NCBI GenBank assembly: GCA_025463565.1
Contig: JAODAT010000084.1
Location: 1-44,861, forward strand
Reading direction: 5' to 3'
Source: Microbacteriaceae bacterium
Lineage (GTDB): Bacteria > Actinomycetota > Actinomycetes > Actinomycetales > Microbacteriaceae
DNA length: 44,861 nucleotides
Shown here: piece after piece, positions 15,653 to 26,665 of the stretch
Numbering within the stretch: position 1 is the first letter of the stretch
Layout: each line of letters opens with the position of its first letter
The notes under the pieces: model-generated
What the model was told of the DNA's origin: nothing
The model's database searches: none
The model's input: the letters and a program-made list of their open reading frames with translations, nothing else
Program-made: the position numbers and the translations under genes

Positions 15653-15821
15653 GGTTTTCGGCGCTGACCATACCTGGACCGCGCATGGCGGCCCCGACTG
15701 TTGTCAGTGGTTACTCGTCGGGACCGTCACTCGCCGAAAATGGATGGGACCGGGGAATCACCCGAAGAATCCCCGGTCCCGTTCGTGCGCTAGCACGGTG
15801 GCTACACGTGCTGACGCACGA
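15653..15821 (+). ncRNA. Candidate structured non-coding RNA between two minus-strand genes
   Basis: The gene-free stretch 15544-15931 holds a dense set of perfect stems. Stem P1 pairs 15655-15663 with 15732-15740 (9 bp) and continues through 15665-15668 with 15726-15729. It encloses hairpins 15679-15682/15688-15691 and 15693-15698/15717-15722, a branched junction. Next come an 11-bp stem 15746-15756/15770-15780 and a hairpin 15783-15789/15815-15821 continued by 15792-15797/15807-15812 with a 9-nt loop. A promoter-like signal lies just upstream. The structure does not match tmRNA, RNase P, SRP or 6S RNA as I know them. The strand is uncertain: on the minus strand it would be the guaA 3' untranslated region. 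Confidence 0.45.
15746..15780 (-). terminator. Probable guaA terminator hairpin
   Basis: An 11-bp perfect stem GGGACCGGGGA/TCCCCGGTCCC with a 13-nt loop, about 150 nt past the guaA stop. On the minus strand it is followed by ATCCATTTTC, a weak U-tract. On the plus strand it has none. Confidence 0.5.
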
Positions 15822-15931
15822 GCCTTCCGTGGTCCGAGGAAGTTGGCCTCAGCCTACGCTTATGTGCCGTCGGATCACACTGACTATGCGCAAGCATTCA
15901 CTTGAACAAGCCCACCCGACGGACCCCTGAG

Positions 15932-17516
<1,585 letters not shown>

Positions 17517-17521
<5 letters not shown>

Positions 17522-17987
17522 TGGTGGCTACCTCTGCCTTCGGCGTTGCGGGGGCTGTTGCTTCGAGTGCTGCGAGTTCGGCGTTGGCCTGCTTCGCGAT
17601 GAAGTGCTCGACGATGAAGGAGAGGAACGGCACAACACCGCCGAGGGCGATCGCGATGAACCGGGTGAAGGGCCAGCGCATCAGGCTCCACAGCCGGAAG
17701 TCCATGAACAGGTAAACGACGTAGAGCCAGCCGTGGGCGATGAGGATGCCGAGCGACACATTCAGGCCGCTGGTCGTCGCACGAAGATCGGCCGGGTTCC
17801 ACGGGACGAGCGCGATGATGCCCTGGGGACTGCCGAAGTAGATCTCGCGGTGGATGCCGGTGTACTTGAGAATCACCTCGACGACGAGCAGCAGCAGCAG
17901 GGTTCCGGTGACATAAGCCGAAATCTTGTAGAGCCGAAGCGCGAGCCGGATTCGGGGGGCATCGGACAGTTTGGGCTTGATCGCCAT
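17517..17987 (-). CDS. DUF3817 membrane protein
   Basis: The 156-residue protein has about four membrane helices with the DUF3817 pattern: [21 protein letters not shown], an exposed [16 protein letters not shown] segment and [11 protein letters not shown]. These proteins occur next to guaA or respiratory assembly genes in many actinobacteria; the function is unknown. It begins 4 nt after SURF1 ends, and its TAG overlaps the guaA start, so translation of guaA is probably coupled to it. TAAACT 6 nt before the ATG could be an additional leaderless promoter inside the operon, overlapping the SURF1 stop. Confidence 0.88.
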
Positions 17988-17991
17988 GGGG

Positions 17992-18771
17992 TCAGTTTAC
18001 TTCCAGTAGTTGTTGGGCTTCTTCGGCGCGCTCTTCGACTTCGCGCTCCCAGGCATCCCGAACCAGGCGGTACCACAGGAACAGTGCGAAGCCGGCGAAG
18101 ACCACCCACTCGATGGCGTAGAACACGTTGAGCAGGTCGAGAGTGACCGTCGACACCGGCGGCGGCGAATAGATGAGTGTGAGCCCGGGCACCTTCGTGC
18201 CCAGGGTGAGGTATCCGGTGTACGTACCGGCCGCATCCGATTTCTTCCAAACGTTCACGAGCGCTGCTGCGGAGACCGTGGTCACCTGCTTCGCCTCGAA
18301 GTTGCTGTCCGAGGGAGCGTCACTCACGTTGTACCGGCCGCTGATGGTGACCGTTCCGGTGGGCAACTTCAGGTCTGCGAGCGCGGATGCCGCCCCCGCC
18401 TTGGTGCGCGACCATCCGATGGCGACCGGAAGCCCGGCATCCCGCCCGGTGGTGGTCGCGGCGGAGAAGTGGGACACCACCCACCAGCCCTGCCGCCCGT
18501 TGTTGAGGCGGTCACTGATCAGCACATTGTCGGACGGCACCCAGTGTCCGCTGGTCTCCACGAGCTGGCCGTCGAGTTTGTCGGTGACTCCGGCCTGCGG
18601 TTTGGTGATCGCGGAGAGCTCGTCGACCGTCTCGGTCTGGCGCACGACCGGTGTGCCGTTCTGCACGCTGCGGGAGAGCTGCCACTGGCTGAGCAGCGCG
18701 AAGGTAGCCGCGAGCGCAAGGGCAAAGAGGAGGGCTGCGATCCAGCGTGGACGGCGTGCTACGGACCACAT
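17992..18771 (-). CDS. SURF1 family protein (cytochrome oxidase assembly)
   Basis: SURF1 proteins help assemble haem into aa3-type cytochrome c oxidase. The 259-residue protein has one membrane helix near each end (about 10-28 and 214-236) and a large external domain between them. Family marks are the LLSQWQLSR start of the external part, WVVSHF, PVAIGW and NVFYAIEWVVFAGFALFLWYR. It lies 7 nt after the antiporter gene and 4 nt before the DUF3817 gene, so it is co-transcribed with both. Confidence 0.9.
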   Translation of the reverse strand: MWSVARRPRWIAALLFALALAATFALLSQWQLSRSVQNGTPVVRQTETVDELSAITKPQAGVTDKLDGQLVETSGHWVPSDNVLISDRLNNGRQGWWVVSHFSAATTTGRDAGLPVAIGWSRTKAGAASALADLKLPTGTVTISGRYNVSDAPSDSNFEAKQVTTVSAAALVNVWKKSDAAGTYTGYLTLGTKVPGLTLIYSPPPVSTVTLDLLNVFYAIEWVVFAGFALFLWYRLVRDAWEREVEERAEEAQQLLEVN

Positions 18772-18778
18772 GGGCTGC

Positions 18779-20164
18779 TCAGTACTCCGGATCTCTCTTG
18801 CGTTCGGTCTGCTCGTCGGACTGCGACATCGCCTGTTCGATCAGACGATCCGCGGCTTCGGCTATTTTCGGCGTTTCTTCCGGTTCGACGGTGTCGACCT
18901 CGGTCTCGCCGAACGGCACCGCCTCCTGCCCGCTGGTGGCCGCCTCGACGAGAGCGAAATTCTCTTCGCTCATCGCGTCGCGCTGCTCATCGGGTTTCTT
19001 CGTGCGCCTCTTCCGGAACAATACTGCGCCCGCTCGCTCGGAGTTCGCCGCGAGAACCGGGCCGATGACCGCCATCACCAGCACGTACAGGCCAGCGAAG
19101 GGGGTGAGCCGGGGGTCGAGTCCTGCACCGGCCGCGAGGGTGGCGAGAATCAGCACGAACTCGCCCCGGGTCTGCAGCATGGCGCTGGCGTTGAACCCCT
19201 CCGCGGGCGTGAGCTTGTTGATCCAGGCGATCAACTGGCCGCCGAGGGTGTTGATAATGAGTGTCACCACGACCGCCACGATCACCGGGATGAGCACCGT
19301 CCCGAACGTCGACGGGTCGAGGGCCAGGCCGAAGTTGAGGAAGAAGAACGCGGCGAAGACGTCGCGGAGCGGCAGCGCGAACTGTTCTATTCGGGTGCGG
19401 AAGCGGGTCGCACCGAGAACGAGACCGATCAGGAATGCGCCGATCGCATCCGAAACCCCGAGAATTTCGCCGATGCCGCCGAAGGCGACGGCGAGTGCGA
19501 AGAACAGGATCGTGAACAGTTCGTCGTCGCGAGTGCGCACCAGGCGCGACACCACCTTGCCCCCGAACCGGGCCAGCGCGAACATCGCCACCAGGAAGGT
19601 GAAGGAGATCGCGAGCTTCATGACGATCTGCCACACCGTCGTCTCACCGCCGATGACCACAGAGACGATGGCGAGGTAGATGGCGATGAAGACGTCTTCG
19701 AGAACCATGATGCCGAGCACCGCGGGCGTCTCACGGTTGGCCAGCCGGTTGAACTCGATGAGCAGTTTGGTGACGATCGCACTCGAGGATGTCGCAGTCA
19801 TGCCCGCGATGATCAGCGCCTCGCGGGTTCCCCAGCCGATCCAGAGCCCCAGGCCGAAGCCAACCGCCATGTTGATGAGGATGCGCGTGCCGCCGGAGAT
19901 GAGCAGGGCGCGCAGGTTGCCGTAGAACTCGTCCTGGTCGAACTCCAGCCCGAGGCTGAACAGCAGGAAGATCAGCCCGACAACGGCGATCAACTGCACG
20001 TCCTCCGACTTGAAACTCAGCGGGAAGAGGTGGAAATGCGGGCTCGCCAGAAGCCCGACCAGCATGTAGATCGGGATGGCGGGCAGCCCGATCATCTTGC
20101 CGAGGCGCCCCAGCACGTAGGCGATGAGGAACAGGACGCCGAGGACGAGGAGTTCTTCACCCAC
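18779..20164 (-). CDS. CPA2-type cation:proton antiporter (KhtU/KefB-like)
   Basis: The 461-residue protein has about 12 membrane segments with CPA2 marks: GLPAIPIYMLVGLLASP, LGLEFDQDEF, GMTATSSSAIVTKLL and FRTRIEQFALPLRDVFAAFF. The C-terminal tail of about 80 residues is charged and polar and has no RCK domain. The preceding gene encodes a separate TrkA-C protein 8 nt upstream. This is the B. subtilis KhtT-KhtU arrangement, where KhtU exports K+ in exchange for H+ and KhtT regulates it. The start is GTG at 20164. It is followed closely by SURF1. Confidence 0.9.
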   Translation of the reverse strand: MGEELLVLGVLFLIAYVLGRLGKMIGLPAIPIYMLVGLLASPHFHLFPLSFKSEDVQLIAVVGLIFLLFSLGLEFDQDEFYGNLRALLISGGTRILINMAVGFGLGLWIGWGTREALIIAGMTATSSSAIVTKLLIEFNRLANRETPAVLGIMVLEDVFIAIYLAIVSVVIGGETTVWQIVMKLAISFTFLVAMFALARFGGKVVSRLVRTRDDELFTILFFALAVAFGGIGEILGVSDAIGAFLIGLVLGATRFRTRIEQFALPLRDVFAAFFFLNFGLALDPSTFGTVLIPVIVAVVVTLIINTLGGQLIAWINKLTPAEGFNASAMLQTRGEFVLILATLAAGAGLDPRLTPFAGLYVLVMAVIGPVLAANSERAGAVLFRKRRTKKPDEQRDAMSEENFALVEAATSGQEAVPFGETEVDTVEPEETPKIAEAADRLIEQAMSQSDEQTERKRDPEY

Positions 20165-20172
20165 GAGCGGCC

Positions 20173-20697
20173 CTACCCTTGCAGGTCAGCTGTCAGCTTC
20201 GGAGCCAGTTCGCCGGTGCGATAGAAGGTGAACGCCTTGGCCACCTTCTCGGGCGAACCGGCGACGACAAGTGTGTCGCCAGGAAAGACTTTGAAATCGT
20301 CGGCGGGTGCCGGGTTGGCGGAATCCCCGCGCACCACGGCCACAACCGTGAGGCCGACGACGCCGTGCGAGGCAAGGTTGCCGAGCTGCTGCCCTGCGAT
20401 GTGGTCGTCGTAGTCCACGGTGAACCAGTCGATGCTGAGGCCGGGGATGCGGTCCAGCTTGTCGAGACCCTCAGTGATCCGTGTTCCGCCGAGCAGCTCG
20501 GCGAGCGTGTGCGCCTCGTCTTCGCTGAGACGCAGGGAGACCTTCTTCGCCTCCGCACCATCCTCCGCGTCGGAGAACGCGATGAGATCACTGTGGCCCG
20601 AGCGGTGGCTGATGACCCCGGCCTTGCCGCCGTCGGCGGTCACGAAGGTGTGCAGCACTCCGACACCGGGCAGCTTGACCCTTCGTACGTCGACCAT
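20173..20697 (-). CDS. TrkA-C (RCK_C) regulatory subunit, KhtT-like
   Basis: The 174-residue soluble protein has an N-terminal KhtT-like domain (MVDVRRVKLPGVGVLHTF...GGKAGVISHRSG) and a C-terminal RCK_C domain at about 85-165, with SHGVVGLTVVAVVRG and DFKVFPGDTLVVAGS. In KhtTU systems this subunit senses pH or ligands, including c-di-AMP in B. subtilis, and gates the antiporter. Ligand here is unknown. AAGGAG precedes the ATG at good spacing. It is the first gene of the run khtT-khtU-SURF1-DUF3817-guaA. Confidence 0.87.
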   Translation of the reverse strand: MVDVRRVKLPGVGVLHTFVTADGGKAGVISHRSGHSDLIAFSDAEDGAEAKKVSLRLSEDEAHTLAELLGGTRITEGLDKLDRIPGLSIDWFTVDYDDHIAGQQLGNLASHGVVGLTVVAVVRGDSANPAPADDFKVFPGDTLVVAGSPEKVAKAFTFYRTGELAPKLTADLQG

Positions 20698-20757
20698 CTG
20701 GCACTCCTTAGTTCTGTTACCAGTCTAAACGCGGCGCTCGGGCCTCCGGTCGCTGTT

Positions 20758-20876
20758 CGCCTGAGGCTCAGCGTTTCGCGGCGATTGTGCTCGGGCGTCA
20801 CCAGTGTTCGGTGGCGCCGCAGACCAACGGTTACGCGGACGCACAATCGCGAGGGTTTGGAGCCGACGTTCAGGCG
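20758..20876. repeat. Long imperfect inverted repeat at the 3' end of glpD
   Basis: CGCCTGA (20758-20764), GGCTC (20765-20769) and GCGATTGTGC (20781-20790) pair with TCAGGCG (20870-20876), GAGCC (20860-20864) and GCACAATCGC (20841-20850). The right end covers the glpD stop codon at 20870-20872. It may serve as the glpD transcript end, though there is no U-tract. Otherwise the 172-nt gap holds only the khtT leader. Confidence 0.55.
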
Positions 20877-22600
20877 GGGGCGCTGATGTCCGGCGCCTCC
20901 AGGCGCACCCGGTCGGCCGAAGCGTCGTCGGGCTCGAGCTGGCTGGCGCGCTCGGCGACGACCCGTTCGAGGTAGAAGTCGATCTCGCGCTGGATGCGTG
21001 CGGCATCCCAGCCGAGCTCCTCGCCCATCAGCCGCGCGGCGACCGGGGCGGCGGACACCCCGCGGTCCCACGCCTCGATCGAAATGCGGGTTCGACGCGC
21101 GAGCACGTCTTCGAGGTGCAGCGCGCTCTCGAACCGGGCCGCGTACACCACCTCGGCCTCGAGGTAGTCGTCCGCGCCGGGCAGCGGGCTGCCGAGCGAC
21201 GGCGTCTCGCGGATGATGTCGAGCAGTTCGTCGGTCAGCACGCCGTAACGGTTGAGCAGGTGCTCGATCCGCACCTTGTGCACGCCGAACGCGCGGGCGA
21301 TCTTTGACCGCTTGTTCCATGCGGCCTGGTAGCCCTCAGCACCGAGCAGGCTGATGTTCTCGGTCACGCTGGCCGGAATGTTGCCGTCCATGGAGGCGAC
21401 CGCCTCGTCCACGGCATCCTTCGCCATGATCCGGTAGGTGGTCCACTTGCCGCCGGCGATCACAACCAGCCCGGGAACGCTGTGGGCGACGAGGTGCTCG
21501 CGGCTGAGCTTGGACGTCTCCTCGGACTCGCCCGCCAGCAACGGACGCAGCCCGGCGTAGACGCCCTCGACGTCGTCGCGGGTGAGCGGCACCGCCAGCA
21601 CCTTGTTGACGTGCTCGAGCAGGTAGTCGATGTCGGCGGCCGTGGCGGCCGGATGCGCCTTGTCGAGGTGCCAGTCGGTGTCGGTTGTGCCGACCAGCCA
21701 GTGGCGACCCCATGGGATCACGAACAGCACGCTCTTCTCGGTGCGGAGGATGAGCCCCACCTTCGACTGGAAGCGGTCCCTCGGAACCACCAGGTGCACG
21801 CCCTTCGAGGCCCGCACCTTGAACTGGCCGCGTTCGCCCACCATCGACTGGGTGTCATCCGTCCACACGCCCGTCGCGTTCACGACCTGCTTCGCGCGGA
21901 TCTCGAAGCGCTCGCCTGTCTCCAGGTCGTGCGCCTCGACGCCGACCACGCGTTCGCCGACCTTGAGGAAGCCCTCCACCCGCACCCGGCTGGCGACGTG
22001 GGCGCCGTAGAAGGATGCCGTGCGGGCCAGGTTCGCGACGTAGCGTGCGTCGTCGACCTGGGCGTCGTAGTAGGTGATGCCGCCGATCATGGCGTCGTGC
22101 GCGAGGCTCGGCGCCGCGCGCATCACCTGGGTCTTCGTCAGGTGGCGGTGATGCGGCACCCCGGGCGGACGGCCGCCGGTCCAGCTCAGGGCGTCGTACA
22201 GGATCATGCCGGCGCCGATGTAGAGGCGCTCCCAGATGTGGTGGTGCAACGGGTAGAGGAAACGCACCGGCTTCACCAGGTGCGGCGCGATGCGCTGCAG
22301 CAGGAGGCCGCGCTCCTTCAACGCCTCCCGTACCAAGCGGAAGTCGAGCTGTTCGAGGTAGCGGATGCCGCCGTGCACCAGCTTCGACGACCGGCTGGAC
22401 GTGCCGCTGGCCCAGTCGCGCGCCTCGACCATTCCGACGCGGAGGCCGCGGGTCACCGCGTCGAGCGCGGCGCCCGTGCCGACGATCCCGCCACCGATCA
22501 CCAGGATGTCGAGCTCTTTTTCGCGCAGCACCGCGATCGCTTCCGCGCGCTCGGCCGGGCCGAGCTTCGACGAGCGTGTGACGGTCTTGAGCTTTGCCAT
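20870..22600 (-). CDS. glpD: Aerobic glycerol-3-phosphate dehydrogenase
   Basis: This FAD enzyme oxidises glycerol-3-phosphate to DHAP at the membrane and passes electrons to quinones. The 576-residue protein has the FAD dinucleotide fold VIGGGIVGTGAALDAVTRG at about 36-54, then SSRSSKLVHGGIRYLEQ, FVIPWGRHWLVGTTDTDW and GGKWTTYRIMAKDAVDE. The C-terminal helical domain is complete. GGGGG precedes the ATG at 22600. The guaB3 stop lies 9 nt upstream, so glpD is probably read from the guaB3 promoter. Confidence 0.96.
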   Translation of the reverse strand: MAKLKTVTRSSKLGPAERAEAIAVLREKELDILVIGGGIVGTGAALDAVTRGLRVGMVEARDWASGTSSRSSKLVHGGIRYLEQLDFRLVREALKERGLLLQRIAPHLVKPVRFLYPLHHHIWERLYIGAGMILYDALSWTGGRPPGVPHHRHLTKTQVMRAAPSLAHDAMIGGITYYDAQVDDARYVANLARTASFYGAHVASRVRVEGFLKVGERVVGVEAHDLETGERFEIRAKQVVNATGVWTDDTQSMVGERGQFKVRASKGVHLVVPRDRFQSKVGLILRTEKSVLFVIPWGRHWLVGTTDTDWHLDKAHPAATAADIDYLLEHVNKVLAVPLTRDDVEGVYAGLRPLLAGESEETSKLSREHLVAHSVPGLVVIAGGKWTTYRIMAKDAVDEAVASMDGNIPASVTENISLLGAEGYQAAWNKRSKIARAFGVHKVRIEHLLNRYGVLTDELLDIIRETPSLGSPLPGADDYLEAEVVYAARFESALHLEDVLARRTRISIEAWDRGVSAAPVAARLMGEELGWDAARIQREIDFYLERVVAERASQLEPDDASADRVRLEAPDISAPA

Positions 22601-22609
22601 AACTGCCCC

Positions 22610-23728
22610 CTACTTGTTATACGGAGCGACAACCACTTCGACTCGCTGGAATTCCTTCAGATCTGAATACCCGGTAGTCGCCATGCTTCGCCTGAGAGCG
22701 CCGACCAGGTTGACCGTGCCGTCGGCGACCGTTGAGGGCCCGAAGAGGATCTGCTCGAGCGGGGCGAGCGAGCCGACCTCCACCCGATTGCCGCGCGGCA
22801 GCTCGCTGTGGTGGGCCTCAGCGCCCCAGTGCCATCCGCCGCCGGGCGCCTCGGTTGCTCGCGCCAGCGTCGACCCGAGCATCACGGCGTCCGCGCCGAC
22901 CGAGAATGCCTTCGCGATGTCGCCGCTGGTGCCGAGGCCGCCATCCGCGATCACGTGCACGTAGCGGCCACCGGACTCGTCCATGTAATCGCGTCTCGCG
23001 CCCGCAACATCCGCGATCGCGGTCGCCATGGGAGCGTGGATGCCGAGGCTGGCCCGCGTGGTGCTCGCGGCGCCGCCGCCGAACCCGACCAGCACGCCGG
23101 CCGCGCCCGTGCGCATCAGGTGCAGGGCGGGCGTGTATCCCGAAGCGCCGCCGACGATCACGGGAACGTCGAGCTCGTAGATGAACTTCTTGAGGTTCAA
23201 CGGTTCCTGGTTCTTCGACACGTGCTCGGCGCTCACCGTGGTGCCCCGGATGACGAACAGGTCGACCCCGGCCGCCACGACCGTCTCGTACAACTCCTGC
23301 GTGCGCTGCGGCGACAGCGCGCCGGCCACGGTCACCCCAGCGGCGCGAATCTCCGCAAGCCTCGCCGTGACGAGTTCCGGCTTCACCGGCTCGGCGTAGA
23401 TCTCCTGCATCCGCTTCGTCGCGTCGCCGGCGGCCAGTGAGCGGATCTCCTCCAGCAGCGGCTCCGGATCCTCGTACCGCGTCCAGAGCCCCTCGAGGTC
23501 GAGCACGCCGAGACCGCCGAGCTGGCCGATGAGGATAGCGGTGGCCGGTGAAACGACGGAGTCCATCGGGGCCGCCAGGATGGGGATCTCGAACTGGTAC
23601 GCGTCGATACTCCAGTGCACCGACACGTCCTGCGGGTCTCGTGTGCGGCGATTCGGAACGATCGCGATGTCGTCAAAGGCATACACGCGGCGGGCGCGTT
23701 TGGCGCTGCCGATCTCTACGTCGCTCAC
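22610..23728 (-). CDS. guaB3: GuaB3-type IMP dehydrogenase-like protein without cysteine
   Basis: This 372-residue TIM-barrel protein belongs to the GuaB3 group: IMPDH-like, with no CBS domains. It shows AFDDIAIVPNRRTRDP, APMDSVVSPATA, GASGYTPALHLMRTGAAGVLVG and HVIADGG...GADAVMLGS. At the loop that carries the catalytic Cys in IMPDH and GMP reductase it reads GGGAASTTR, with Ser222 in the Cys position; the whole protein has no Cys. Standard covalent IMPDH chemistry is therefore not possible. I chose GTG 23728 (MSDVEIG) because TAGGCT lies 7 nt upstream and the frame before it shows no similarity. Confidence 0.9.
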   Translation of the reverse strand: MSDVEIGSAKRARRVYAFDDIAIVPNRRTRDPQDVSVHWSIDAYQFEIPILAAPMDSVVSPATAILIGQLGGLGVLDLEGLWTRYEDPEPLLEEIRSLAAGDATKRMQEIYAEPVKPELVTARLAEIRAAGVTVAGALSPQRTQELYETVVAAGVDLFVIRGTTVSAEHVSKNQEPLNLKKFIYELDVPVIVGGASGYTPALHLMRTGAAGVLVGFGGGAASTTRASLGIHAPMATAIADVAGARRDYMDESGGRYVHVIADGGLGTSGDIAKAFSVGADAVMLGSTLARATEAPGGGWHWGAEAHHSELPRGNRVEVGSLAPLEQILFGPSTVADGTVNLVGALRRSMATTGYSDLKEFQRVEVVVAPYNK

Positions 23729-23735
23729 GGCATCC

Positions 23736-23741
23736 AGCCTA
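23736..23741 (-). promoter_or_regulatory. Putative leaderless -10 box of guaB3
   Basis: On the minus strand this reads TAGGCT, 7 nt before GTG at 23728, with no clear Shine-Dalgarno. It supports the chosen start. Confidence 0.45.
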
Positions 23742-23772
23742 CCCGGGTCTCCTGTTGCTCGCCCTTGGGCGG

Positions 23773-23811
23773 TCGTGGCGGGGGATACGCCGACCCGCGG
23801 CGCCCCCACGA
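23773..23811 (-). terminator. GC-rich hairpin after the AbiEi-like gene
   Basis: TCGTGG-C-GGGGG (from 23773) pairs with CCCCCACGA (23803-23811) with one bulge. It lies 37 nt past the stop of the minus-strand gene. It lacks a U-tract, so termination is uncertain. Confidence 0.35.
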
Positions 23812-23847
23812 GCACTCGGCGGGATGCACGCCTCCCTCCACGTGTAC

Positions 23848-24819
23848 TTACCGCCGTCCGCGAGGCACTCCAGCTCCCACCAGAAGGCGCTCCAGGCGTT
23901 GCGGATGCTCGACGTCATCCGTCAGGATGCGCGTCACGCCCGAGACCATGCGTCGCAGGCGATCCTCTCGTTTCTTCTCCTTCCACACCGCTTCTGCCGG
24001 ATCACCCTTCGTGTACTCGTTCCTGGTGTACTTCGCCTTGCCATCGAACTCGCCTGCGATCATGGCCGATCGCCAGAAGTAGTCGGGGTAAATGGACCCC
24101 TCGCGATCATGGAATTCGACCTGGAGTTCCGGAGGCTCAAATTCCAACAGGTGGATGACCGCGCGAGTCTTGGACTCCCCGAACGAGTCGGACAGGTGCG
24201 TTGAGAATTCCACGCAGCGACGAAGATGCCGGAGGCCAGAGCGGAGATTCATCGAATCCAGTTCCGCCACAAGATCGACTTTGTCCAGATGCCCGGTGCG
24301 TCGATGCCAGAGAGCCCAATCCAGCGAACCTGTCGCGTCGGCGAAGCTATGGGTTCGAGCGATGTCCAATGCCGTCCGTGCGAGCGATGTCACGGGGATC
24401 CCATCCACACTCTGGATGGTCGCGGTGCCAAAGCCAGCAGCAGTCTTTCTCACTCCCGGCTCGGACCTGCCACCTCCGCGCCACTGGTCGAGCACGGTGA
24501 CGTCGTGGGGCCAGGCCTCGTGGACGGGCATCGCCCACGCCGCGGCAGCCGATATGCCGGCGAGTGCGACGGGTCGCGTCGAAGCAGCGATCACCGCCCG
24601 TGCACGAAGGAGATGCCGAGCCCGTCGACTGCTTTGCTGCCAGGTTGCGCTGGTCACGTAGGCGCCGCGTCGAAGCTTCACCAGGACGCCGCGCCCAGCG
24701 TCGCGTCGAAGGCTCCTGGTGTCTTCGCCGACATCCTGAATTCGGTCGAAGAGAATCAGTCCGTTGTTGGCGAGTTGGTCGTAGTCCATTCCACGAGGGT
24801 CGCGGAGCGAATCCGACAT
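23848..24819 (-). CDS. AbiEi-like winged-helix protein with a restriction-endonuclease-like C-terminus
   Basis: The N-terminal part has the winged-helix pattern of AbiEi antitoxin-like proteins (DYDQLANNGLILFDRIQ, LRRGAYVTSATW, then GIPVTSLARTALDIAR). The C-terminal part looks like a Vsr/DUF559-type PD-(D/E)xK fold: Glu in SFGES, Asp in IYPDYFW and the EFDGKAKY motif supply acidic and Lys residues in order. Solitary proteins of this kind are common in actinobacteria, with unknown function. No AbiEii toxin gene is adjacent. Possible starts are GTG 24861, ATG 24819 and ATG 24789; I prefer 24819, after GCGGGGG. It separates guaB3 from guaB and its codon use looks less GC-rich than its neighbours. 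Confidence 0.75.
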   Translation of the reverse strand: MSDSLRDPRGMDYDQLANNGLILFDRIQDVGEDTRSLRRDAGRGVLVKLRRGAYVTSATWQQSSRRARHLLRARAVIAASTRPVALAGISAAAAWAMPVHEAWPHDVTVLDQWRGGGRSEPGVRKTAAGFGTATIQSVDGIPVTSLARTALDIARTHSFADATGSLDWALWHRRTGHLDKVDLVAELDSMNLRSGLRHLRRCVEFSTHLSDSFGESKTRAVIHLLEFEPPELQVEFHDREGSIYPDYFWRSAMIAGEFDGKAKYTRNEYTKGDPAEAVWKEKKREDRLRRMVSGVTRILTDDVEHPQRLERLLVGAGVPRGRR

Positions 24820-24927
24820 ATCCCCCGCCGTGACGCGTGCTGTGGACAGGACGCTGCGCACCGATCGTGCCGCGGACGGGAAAACCTGCGTGCGGCGGGA
24901 GGCGTGCCCCTCTCCGCGAGCTTCCCA

Positions 24928-24947
24928 CGCCGCCGTGAGGCGGCGTA
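24928..24947 (-). terminator. Hairpin downstream of guaB
   Basis: ACGCCGCC and GGCGGCGT form a perfect 8-bp stem with a GTGA loop, 29 nt past the guaB stop on the minus strand. No U-tract follows. The rest of 24862-24976 shows nothing further. Confidence 0.4.
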
Positions 24948-24976
24948 TGCCCCGCCAACCCGAACAACCGGGAGGC

Positions 24977-26491
<1,515 letters not shown>

Positions 26492-26665
26492 TCACAGTTT
26501 CGTTATGTCGATATTAACGGGTTACCAGTTCAGCTATTCCAAGGACATAATTGCGAGACCGAACGGTGCCCTTCTGGAAACACAGGGGACACAAACGGTA
26601 AGTAACGTCAATGCAGACGTAGCGGCCTCTACAGCGGGTGCCGACTCACAGTTCCGGAGGTTTGA

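Noticed and set aside
15781..15835. tRNA-like sequence near GTGGCTACACGTG
   Set aside because: No acceptor stem, T-loop or anticodon arm can be fitted; the hairpins have the wrong lengths.
15645..15905. 86-codon plus-strand open frame in the gene-free region
   Set aside because: No ribosome-binding site, no recognisable protein features and it runs straight through strong RNA stems; the structure is the better explanation.
18173..20224. 683-codon plus-strand open frame
   Set aside because: Antisense to SURF1 and the antiporter; the low-complexity His/Arg/Glu/Asp composition is typical of a shadow frame.
23848..24976. A complete AbiE toxin-antitoxin pair
   Set aside because: Only an AbiEi-like gene is present; neither side has a nucleotidyltransferase toxin gene.
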